A DNA stretch of 64,000 nucleotides from Pelodera strongyloides (taxonomy: Eukaryota > Nematoda > Chromadorea > Rhabditida > Rhabditidae): positions 62,001 through 126,000 of the forward strand of contig JAANDG010000134.1 of NCBI GenBank assembly GCA_036852015.1. Direction: 5' to 3'. A program made the position numbers and the translations under genes. The notes below the pieces were generated by a model. It did not search any database. It saw only the letters and a program-made list of their open reading frames with translations, and was not told the DNA's origin. Within the stretch, counting starts at the first letter, position 1, and each line of letters begins with the position of its first letter. This document shows positions 1 through 9,700 of the stretch, in pieces.

Positions 1-781
1 CTACATACAGATGAGGCCAGAACTATCATAAAGGTCAGCTCATGCAGAAGATGTAGATGTCGTACAGTACTTACAATTAGGCAATTGACATCACAATATC
101 AAATTTATCATTATCACAATTCGATGGGTCAGGCGAGAAATAACCGAGAATCGAATAAAGAAAGAAACGTTCGCTTGTTTTTATACACTAAATATTGAAC
201 AAGTCTAATAAAGGCGACATTCTAGCATCCATAAACACTAAGACTAGAATAAGGAATGAGAGAGGGCTTCTTTATACGTAGGAACAAAGAAATATGATGA
301 GCACATGAAATACAGTCAACGGTAGCTGAGCTAACAGAAGTCACAGTCACAGTACAGTATCAATTTTCACGAAAAAAATACATACTCTCAGCATAAATAA
401 ACTGCAAACAAATACATCCAATAAAATAACATCGCTAAGTGATGAATAAAGAAATAAATGGTATATATAAACACATACATAATACTCGAGGACTGCCAGA
501 TAAGCAATTCCAATGAAATAACCTTAGAATTACAGTCCCCAGCCATAGTAAACAATCACCCAAAACCATAAGAAATTATTTTACATTACTACTAAATTAT
601 GTACAACTAATGTTTATCTCTGCTTCGACAAGAAACGTAATTCAGAAATCCGACTATACATACATCTACCCATTGCCGATCGCATTATATCGGATCAATA
701 CAAAATGAAATGGTTTGTCAGGAGCAAAAATATGATTTTGGCAAGTTTTCGTCAAAAGAGCTCTACGAATAAGTAAACCTC
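1..781. other. 3' flank of RNF126-like gene, no gene seen
   Basis: AT-rich sequence downstream of the RNF126-like stop codon. I see no exon with homology or good splice signals on either strand. It probably includes the 3' UTR of the minus-strand ligase, but no AATAAA position could be tied to a transcript end with confidence. Confidence 0.4.
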
Positions 782-3700
782 TTAGTCCAATTCATCCAAA
801 ACATCAGCAGACATCTGAGCGTGTGCAGGTTGAGAGTCAGGCCATTGAGTTGGGTCAATTTCCTAAAAATAAACATTACACTGATTGGAAGGGAAAGAGT
901 TTGTACCGACAAAACTTAACTAGAGTCAGGCTATAAATCCATGCGTAAAATTACGCATCAACCATCTCCGGAGACAAATGCAAATAAATAGATTTGGGTG
1001 AAACGTATCAGTGGTATTTTACGGTTCGACTCTCAACTAAGCGACCATCTCCGATATTACGCACGGAAATTATACCTTGACTAGAGTACTAAAAACCTAG
1101 GCAGGCTTTCTCCATACCGTGTGGAGGGTGGGGTTTAGAGGTTCATTTGTTTATGTTGGATATAATATAAAGTAAATCGAGACGGTACTTAGCTACTTTG
1201 TGAGCTGGTTCATTGCGCGTCTATATTTTGAAAGACTATATTGACACGTCTTCAATATAGTCGTTCAAAACATACGCTCAATGAATCTACGTACGTACGT
1301 ACTTCAGTGCACAGCTAAACTTAAACACAGTCTCAATGAGTAGAAAGTCTCTAGCAAGAGGTGTCATTTACTTGCTATCCAACGTAAGCGAATTAACTCC
1401 ACATACCACATAACATAGTATGACACGAAAAGAAAACACCGGAGAAAAGAGGTCAAATGCTATTGGTCAGCTTGACAGTTTAAAATATAACTTAAGAATC
1501 AATAATATCAATACCTGGCTGCAAGCATGATAGTTTAAAACACAATAAGACAAACACGCCATACATAATAACAATATCTATCTGAAATTATGGTAGCTTA
1601 AAACATAACACAATAGCAATACCTGTCTGCAAATCGGGCATGTCCTATGTCGTTCCAACCACGGTACCAAGCAGTCACGGTGGAATATATGACGACAGTT
1701 CAGTTCCATCACGGACTCTTCTGAAATGGGTTTAGATGATAACTCACAGCGTATTCACCAACGCCACCGAACTCTCCCCGGGAGTGCTGCACTTAGGGTC
1801 GCCCTCCCTGCAAATAAGGCAGCCTCCCGTCAGCGCCCGCTCCCGGGAGTCCCGGGGAGAGTTCCATTGTGTTGGTGAGTACGGCCTATGTACTGGTTGG
1901 TTTACAATTATTATAGTATGTTAAAGTGAAAAACGGCAATCAATGATAGGATCAAGGAAGAACTGAAAATGCCCAAATATAAAAACAAACCTAAATTAAA
2001 CGTTTCCATGCATGTCGTGCACTGTGTCACATTGTCCACGTGTTTCTGCGATACTTTTACCACTGGTACTCGGTCAATATCTGTCGCATTTAGTCCTAAA
2101 AACAGTTCAAGATTGTGTATAAGTACACCGCAAGGTACAATGCAAACCCTTTGGCCTAGCCTTAGACTTATTTAATCCTAAACAGTTCAAGAATATAATA
2201 GCACACTATAATAAATGTCCTTAGACCTAGCCGAGACTTAAAATTAAAGATTGTGGTAACATACTGCAATTATACAAGTTCCGTACTGGCTCTAGGTTCC
2301 ATTAAAACTTCTCGCTCCTACTTTTTTTAATAGGTTATCTTTATTCAAATTCAGATGTCAATACAATACAGGTTAAAATACACGCAGCACAAGCAAAGTG
2401 CTTAAAAGTCAAGTACTTGTACGAGAAAAAACACAAACGATTTATGGCTGAAGTAATTTTGGTAGAGCGCTAACAAACATATTCGTTATATATGGTTGGA
2501 GGACAGGTTTTCTATATAATTTTACCTTGTTCCGGTTGATTTGCATCAAATTGATTGAGCAAGTTGGTGACAATTCTGTCGAGTCCTCCCGTTCCCCACG
2601 CATAATCGCCGATGTTTCCGGCCACCATACTGAACATTCAGATAATCGATAATCAATACCCAGTTGCCAACTTCTGCGGATTCGGTTGATATAACCCGGT
2701 ACTCTTTATCTTTTATGTTTATCTTTAATAATCAATACCACCTAATCAAAAAACAACACTGAACTGTCCAAAGCAAAATCGATACGGGTGCATAGTGTAT
2801 CACATAACGTTACAGACGGAATTGGGCTAGTAGACACAACTAATCAATGCAACAACCAAAAAAAAAATGAAATTTGAGATTTGAAAAAAAAGACAACTCA
2901 CGGTAAGACTTGTCCTCCTGCTGGCTGCCCGTTGACAGTAATTCGAAACTGCACATTACCAGCCTGAAATACGCATAATTAGATTATCATTCGTGGTCGG
3001 ACACATCGGACATAAAACTTCTAAAAATTACTTCCATCTTCATTCATTGTATGCCCATCCAGCTCCTATACAAGAATACAAACTTTCAGTACTCGAATCA
3101 AGTCCAAAAAGTAGACCCTTGTACTTCACTAGCACCAGGCACCGCATCGAGGAGTCAAGACTATCAAAGACGAACTGTTCGTCTTTGATCAAAATTCAAA
3201 CTCTCACCTGTCCCGGCGCCAATCCTCCCAACAACTGGTTCAGAAAGTTGGCTATCGAGTTGTCTCCATCCGCGCCGCCCTCTTGTGCTCCCTCTGCCGG
3301 CGTGGGTGCCGGGGCATGTGGTTGGGGTCCCAAGTGAACGTGCACGCCCCCGGGTGGCCCACCTCCCGGCCCGTGACTATGTGCATGATGATGGTGTGCG
3401 TGCGGGTGTGGTATACCACCACTGAGCTGCTCCATAAAGTTCTGGAATATAATAACTTTTATCGATTTAATTTCGTACAAGAGGTATGAACCTAGCCAGC
3501 GACGTAGCAAATTATACCGTTTATACTATTAAAGATTTTCTGTTTTCTGGTATGTTTATTTATCAACCATACTCTCTATCTCTATATATTCTTACCGTAG
3601 AACGTACAAACGACTTAACTCGCCCAACTTTGGAATATCGTTACAGATAACAGAAAACGAAAAAATAAAAGTTATCCGCGCCTATAGGGTTACATTGCAA

Positions 3701-5237
3701 AATAATTCTAAACACTATACAACTGGAGAATACATACATAAACTATTCGAGAACGAACCCTGTCTACTCTACCTCACAACATTATAAAATTCGACAAACC
3801 AAGGAACAAAGAAGAAGCAAAACGCTCCCCTTGCCATTGCAAAATCAACAGACAACAAACACCATCAGACAAATCTAACAGGCAAAGTCAGACTATCAGT
3901 GAGAAACTATCCGACACCTTATATAGTGCAACTCATATAATTCGAACCTACAAATACGTGCAATAAGAAAAATAATAAAGATAGTAACGCACCCCCATTG
4001 CCATCGCAAAGTCCGTGGGCATATGTCCCCCAGTGAGCGAGCTCAACATGGACTGTGGATCGCCGGCAGCGCCACCAACCTAAAGAATACATATATTCAA
4101 AAAAAAACTAGTAAAGCCTAAGCCTAAGCCTAAGCCTAAGCCTAAACAACATATTTACATAATAATAATAAATAGTTCCAAGTTCCAAGGTCGTAAGTCG
4201 TAACTAACTCGTGACATGCTAATTCTAAATTCTAAACTTAAAGCAAATCGATAGACATGTTTAATCGGGATGGTGATCGATAAATTTCCACAAAAAACAG
4301 TCATTTTTGTTTTAGTGGTCTAACACCGACAACGTCAAGGATACACGATACTGTCCAGTCCAAAAATAAATACACAATATGGTGATGACGAAGGATACAA
4401 TAAGTACTTGATTACGTCGCTCTCAAGCAGTACAAGGGTATCGGGGAGGTACTTTCCAGACATCCGATAACCTTTCGCCTTAATTTCTAACAACCAACTC
4501 ACCCGTATGCTTAGGCCCTTTAGCCTTAACTTCCACCAACCAACTTACCCGTATAAGCCTAAGCCTAAGCCCTTTAACCTTAACTTCTAACAACCAACTC
4601 ACCCGTATGCTTAGGCCCTTTAGCCTTAACTTCCACCAACCAACTCACCCGTATAAGCCTAAACCTAAGCCCTTTAGCCTTAATTTCTAACAACAAACTC
4701 ACCCGTCTGCTTCCCTGCGCTCGTCCTCCTGGAATTGCGCCCATCTGCGCCATGGGATGTGAGTGCGGGAGCTCCTCGATAAACTCACCACCACAAAGTG
4801 AGCATTTTAGATCCTGAACATATTATAAACATAAAACGCTAGTTATATTCCGTAGCAACACTCAACATTATAACTACTACTATATTCCTACTTTTTCGGA
4901 ATCAGCATGGCCAACTACATATTATAGAAGTATGAACTTCCTGGGGAATTGTGTCCACACTGCTACACGTAAAGTACAATAGTACCAAATATTCTACCAC
5001 GGTATCCGACTACCGCCGTAGAAACATTCTACCACGGTACCAGAATAAGATGCGACCAGCTAACATATGAATAATCGCAATTTCTTTATCAGCAACCTAG
5101 AATAGAACACTCATAATGCTAAGAACACCAAAAAAAAAACAATAATCATATGCAATCAATATTTCCAAAGCACATACCGAATCCTGCGAGCGAACATCCC
5201 TATTGCAGCTGTAACAAAAGTACATCGGATTTGACAT
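782..5237 (-). CDS. RNF126: RNF126/RNF115-like RING-H2 E3 ubiquitin ligase
   Basis: Seen: nine exons on the minus strand at 5237-5178, 4813-4703, 4079-3993, 3441-3208, 2963-2902, 2629-2526, 1892-about 1759, 1720-1623 and 862-782, giving about 323 aa. The N-terminus has a zinc ribbon split over exons 1-2 (FCYSC...LKCSLCGGEFIEELP), like the BCA2 zinc finger of RNF115/RNF126. The middle is His/Gly/Pro-rich (PHPHAHHHHAHSHGPGG). Exon 6 has the family motif GDYAWGTGGLD followed by LLNQFDANQPEQ. The RING-H2 is CLIC (exon 7), then NCRHIFHRDC and CPICRQ (exon 8). The C-terminus is acidic (ADVLDELD). Known for the family: it ubiquitinates mislocalised hydrophobic proteins with BAG6 and acts in receptor sorting. 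The start follows TTTTCAG by 31 nt, so it may be trans-spliced. Oddity: phases do not close between exons 7 and 8 with the obvious donor and acceptor; TTG|gtgaat to gaagag|TCC would fit. RNF126 versus RNF115 cannot be separated here. Confidence 0.85.
910..1085. repeat. Short palindromic element in last intron of the ligase gene
   Basis: Begins ACTAGAGTCAGGCTAT and ends ATACCTTGACTAGAGT, which are imperfect reverse complements. Both halves share ACCATCTCCG. Probably a small non-autonomous element; family unknown. Confidence 0.35.
1207..1287. repeat. Hairpin of about 80 bp
   Basis: GACTATATTGA / TTCAATATAGTC around the centre, extended outward by TTTTGAA / TTCAAAA and TTCATTGCGCGT / ACGCTCAATGAA. 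Intronic in the minus-strand ligase gene. Confidence 0.6.
1757..1880. repeat. Imperfect inverted repeat coinciding with the first RING exon
   Basis: CACCAACGCCACCGAACTC near 1757 mirrors GAGTTCCATTGTGTTGGTG near 1862, with a second nested pair CCCCGGGAG / TCCCGGGGAG. The loop encodes the first zinc-binding pair CLIC of the ligase. Arms of about 24 bp pair with a few mismatches. Confidence 0.6.
4112..4146. repeat. Interstitial telomeric array (AAGCCT)5
   Basis: Five perfect to near-perfect AAGCCT units, equal to TTAGGC on the minus strand, in the intron between ligase exons 2 and 3. Confidence 0.9.
4484..4715 (-). repeat. Tandem array duplicating the exon-2 splice donor
   Basis: A dimeric unit of about 100 bp is repeated twice, directly downstream (in transcription) of ligase exon 2. 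Each half contains a consensus donor CGGGTGAGT or CGGGTAAGT on the minus strand, near 4502, 4549, 4602 and 4649, besides the real one at 4702. Spacing alternates at about 47 and 53 bp. Degenerate TTAGGC units lie between the copies. No protein is encoded; the array looks like local expansion that copied the splice donor. Confidence 0.75.
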
Positions 5238-6753
5238 TTTCAGTGAAGAAAAGAAGTGAAGAACACCCTGAAAACCACATACCTTTAGTAGATTACGATA
5301 ATTACAATTACGAACCAAAAAATAATAATTTAAACAATCGTAAAACAACACGTAGGAAAAGTTAGGACAAACAAAAAACACGACTACGTTAAATGAAAAT
5401 ATTCTAGGCGTTTTTAACGCATTCATCCCGTAAAGGAATACGTACAGATGCAATGCAGACAAAAAGAAAAACTAATTTATTTGCTTAAACGATAAACTGA
5501 TAAACATTTAGTAACAACGTGAAACATCAACAACAATAACAAGGAAATCAACAAGAATAAAATGAACAATTGGTAAGTCAATTGACAAAAATATGAGAAG
5601 GAAGTGAAGCCTTATACTCAAAGAACCACAAAGCGTCCACAAAAATCTGATAATTATTATTTTGACTATTTGCTTGTTAAAACGAAATACCGGCCGGTTT
5701 TTGAAACACATCGAGTAGACAAGCCTCATTATGCAGCTTATGCAAATGAATATAAATTAGAATAAAAAATCGAGTTAAATTCGAGTAAATTTGCATAAAT
5801 ACGTAAGAACTCAATTGTCCACGATGTGTTTCAAAAACCGGCCGGTATTTCGCTTTAACTTATTGCATTGCCCAGCAATTTCCTCAAATTCTCGAGTTCG
5901 CTGGAAGAAAAGACATGCCAAGCAATCATGTGACTAATCTGACATAATATAAAGGTGATAAGGCAACACCCCAATAAAGAGCTCACATTAAAGATAACCT
6001 AGAATACCCAGTACCGCTAAGACAGCTAGAGGTAATCTAAGTTAAATAAGGTAACTAACGTAACTTATGAACTTTCGAGCGTGTATAGATTTCCACTAGT
6101 ATCCCAAGTCACAAACACAAAGAAATCAACAAACATTTTCCGAACTCAAATTCTACAACAGTAAATTGCCCACTTCTTAAAAAGACACAGCAAAGCCACT
6201 TAACTATATGCCAACGCCAAAACGAGAGTGCCACATAGGAAATCATCGGCAATGAAATTACAGATTTTCTGCTTTCTCAAAAAAAAATATACGAAAAAAA
6301 TAAATGGAACATACGCTTACTTCCTCCTTCCCGGGTTGTTTCTGGTGCTGAAATTAGAATATAAGATTATAAGAATGAAAGCCTGTTACTTGGCATCAAC
6401 ATCAACAACAACCATTCAAGGGAACCATTCTGCTTCCCTGTGCTCGCCGCCCTGGTAGACAAACCAAAATATAATAACTGCTGAAGCTCTTGCCTAATTG
6501 TGAGACCTAAGACAACTGATGTGGCCGTATGCACGAACGCGCCTGGATACGGCCACTGACTGAAGTTCGACTTCCATTCTTCCATACAACAACTACTTTT
6601 TTTTATCACTGTTCAGAGATCAAAGGAGACAGTAACAAAACCCCACTGGGTATACATTTTGTAAACTGAATGTAACATTGCGCTTTGAATTCACAAAAAA
6701 CAATTGCAAAAGAATTTTCATATAACACGCGGAAAAATCAGTTGTCCAAAAAA
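5238..6753. other. Intergenic stretch between ligase and NOB1
   Basis: Holds one family-A palindromic element (5679-5858) and AT-rich sequence. A possible extra NOB1 exon lies at about 6453-6408 (minus): a CTACCAG acceptor, then RRAQGSR..., which resembles the end of ligase exon 2 at DNA level. That resemblance makes the exon doubtful. Confidence 0.4.
5679..5858. mobile_element. Family-A palindromic MITE
   Basis: Full-length copy with both ends: ACGAAATACCGGCCGG to CCGGCCGGTATTTCGCTTTAA. Inner arms carry the AGCATAAATT / AATTTATGCT-like pairing typical of the family. Between the ligase and NOB1. Confidence 0.85.
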
Positions 6754-9700
6754 CTATATCAATAAATTAACATACCCCTTTTTAGCCAACTGACCAATTC
6801 CAAGGTAAGAACTCCTTGAATCAACATCGTGCAGGGCAAATGGCCCATCGTGCAAGGGGTCTTGCTTCCCGCGAGACACGCCCAATCTTGGCACACGTTG
6901 GTCCTAACAATAAGCAAATAATTATTATTGTTATTATTATTACTATTACTGTTATTATTAGTATTAGTATTATTATTATTATGCCAATTCGAATAAACAA
7001 ATATCACACATTCACTACGTTTCCAATCAATCTCGAGCTTCACATTTCATATTCCAAAACACCAATGCAGCGAGTTACAGACTTAATGACTTCACTACTT
7101 TACGACGCTAATTCACGTTTTCACTTACCAAAGACATAGCAACAATCAATACAGTGAAAATGCTAAGACCCATCCCTTCACAGAAGTCACAGAAACAAAA
7201 AAGAACAAAGAATAGTAAAACCAAACCAACTTCAACAGTTTTCTCCACATAGACATTCCTGCCTCCCTTAGCATATCCGGGCAACTTGCCCAAGAAACGC
7301 GTGTTGCGCAGAACCTAAATTGAAAACGTCAATCAATTCAATAATAAAGTATTAAAGCGAAATAGCCGCCGGTTTTTAAAACGCATCATGGACAACTGAA
7401 TTCTTATGTATTTATGCTAATTTGCTCGAATTTAGCTCGATTTTTAATTCTAATTTGCATAGGCTGCATAAGAATGCTGGCATACTCGATGCGTCTCAAA
7501 AACCGGCCGGTATTTAGCTTAAAAGCACATTGTAAAATTGCTCTTCTGCATGTGGTGGAGTCAACGCTAATTACGAATTTAAAGGTCAGCCAACAAGAAA
7601 TCGCTCATAAAATCTCGTGGATTCGTCTATACACTTCAATAAATAAACAATATATTAAACAACCAACCTTCATGCTGACGTGCATCACTTGCTCACCATT
7701 CTCGTTGACGATTATGGGACACTGAAACGCGCAAGGCTTAGGCTTAGTTAGTCTCTTGCAAATGATCATATTGCACATACATAGTTTTACATTTTGTGTA
7801 TAATAAAACAAGTAATAAGAAAGCAAATAAATATTAAAAATAGGGGTACTTGTTTTACCAAAGACGGCTATCACCCTATCACGGAAGTGCTACGACGATG
7901 TCCGCCTTCACGCGGTGCAGCACGACAGTCCAAGGACTGCAAAGGACATCAACCCACCTACTCCGGACACCACCAGTTCGGAAGATCACTCGCGAGATCA
8001 GCCCATCTCGCGAGGATGATCAACCACGCTGGCTGCCTCCGGCAACAACAACAACAACAACAACCCTATCACGGATTATGGCTAGTGGAGAAAAAAACAC
8101 ATACCCGATGCATAGCCTTATTTCCACATTTGCTACAGAATTCCCTCTCCATATTTGCTGTGGTCGAATAACAGGCCCGGCAACGCAACACCCATGAGCG
8201 CAGCTTGGTTACGCGGTATCCAGCCAGAGATACAAGATCTGCAACAAAGTGATACTGTGATACGCGTATGCAGAGCGTGATGGTCAGGGTGCAATATTAA
8301 CGCGTGCATGAGACATACACGATTTGTTCAGGCTATCAGGCTATACAATTATCAGACTATACAAGTGCCATAGTATACAAGTGTCAGGCTACACCGTTAA
8401 CAGGTTATACAGTAATAATGTTCCCAGAAACAACATCGTCTCAGTACGTTCCAAGTGTGACGTTTAGACGTTTAGTTTAGTGAAACACCAACATATATCG
8501 TATCGAAAAATCGAGAGATACTTCCTACTTGCGAGACAGACAACGAAGTAAGAAGTAAGCAAGTCGGCAAATAATCTTTCTGAATAAAATTTCCAATTGC
8601 TTACTACGACTGTTCTCCAAATTTACCAGCGCACACGCATAATAGGGACTTGATCTTGTAATAATACGGAACACTATAAAACTCACTCAGCTCCATCGTG
8701 AGCAGCACATTCTGGAGTGCAAAGTCAGTGGTGATGCATCCAACTGTGATCCCTTCCTCTACTTCAACGGCTCCCAATTTCGAAAGGGTGTCGGTGATAT
8801 TGCCCGCGTGAATCCACCCCTCCTCATCGTCAGAGTCTACCTGAAAGGGAGTGTGAAGGTGAAGTTTAAGAAAAGAAAAACCTGACTCTGGCAACAAAAT
8901 GGCGAAAACTGGTTTTTGGTTTATAATGTCTAGGGCATGTTTTTTTTGTATAGTACATATTATTCACTACAAATCGATACGGATTACGGCGTATTGAGAC
9001 GATGTTGTTTCTGGGAACATTATAACTGTATAACCTGCTAACGTAACGGTGTAGCCTGACACTTGTATACTATGGCACTTGTATAGTCTGATAATTGTAT
9101 AGCCTGATAGCCTGATCAAATCGTATGTCTCATGCACGCGTTAATATTGCACCCTGACCATCACGCTCTGAATACGCGTATCACAGTGTATCACTTTGTT
9201 GCAGATCTTGTATCTCTGGCTGGATACCGCGTAACCAAGCTGCGCTCGTGGGTGTTGCGTTGCCGGGCCTGTTATTCGACCACAGCAAATATGGAGAGGG
9301 AATTCTGTAGCAAATGTGGAAATAAGGCCATGCATCGGGTATGTTTCTTGTTTTCTCCACTAGCCGTAATCCGTATCGATTTGTAGTGAATAATATGTAC
9401 TATACAAAAAAAACATGCCTCTGTTGGCGCAGCACGGGACGGGAATGCGATCTACTGACCCAATCTAAATTCTAAGACGTAACGTACATCATACAAAGAA
9501 AAAAAGACAACATAACACGTACGTAATAAATTATTTCTCAGCAGGGTAATGTAAAAAGGACGCAAAAATTGTGCTCCAGTATCAAAATGTAAGTACAGAC
9601 TGTACACAGCGCATGACACTTAAATGTCAACTCTAAAAAAATAAAACCTACATCTCCTGTGCACCATCCATCGGGCATCACTCCTGTCGTATGCACTTTC

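Noticed and set aside
2993..3489. Plus-strand frames opposite the His-rich ligase exon
   Set aside because: Shadows of the minus-strand RNF126-like exon 4; no homology.
6408..6453. Last NOB1 exon ending RRAQGSRM...
   Set aside because: Plausible splice signals, but the DNA resembles the end of ligase exon 2 and the peptide lacks the NOB1 C-terminal pattern. Left as an alternative only.
7794..8197. Poly-Gln or poly-Thr frames in NOB1 intron
   Set aside because: They come from the (CAA)n tail of a SINE-like insertion bounded by a target duplication.
9132..9386. Independent plus-strand zinc-ribbon gene
   Set aside because: It is an inverted copy of a NOB1 exon with intron remnants; no start exon or downstream exons seen.
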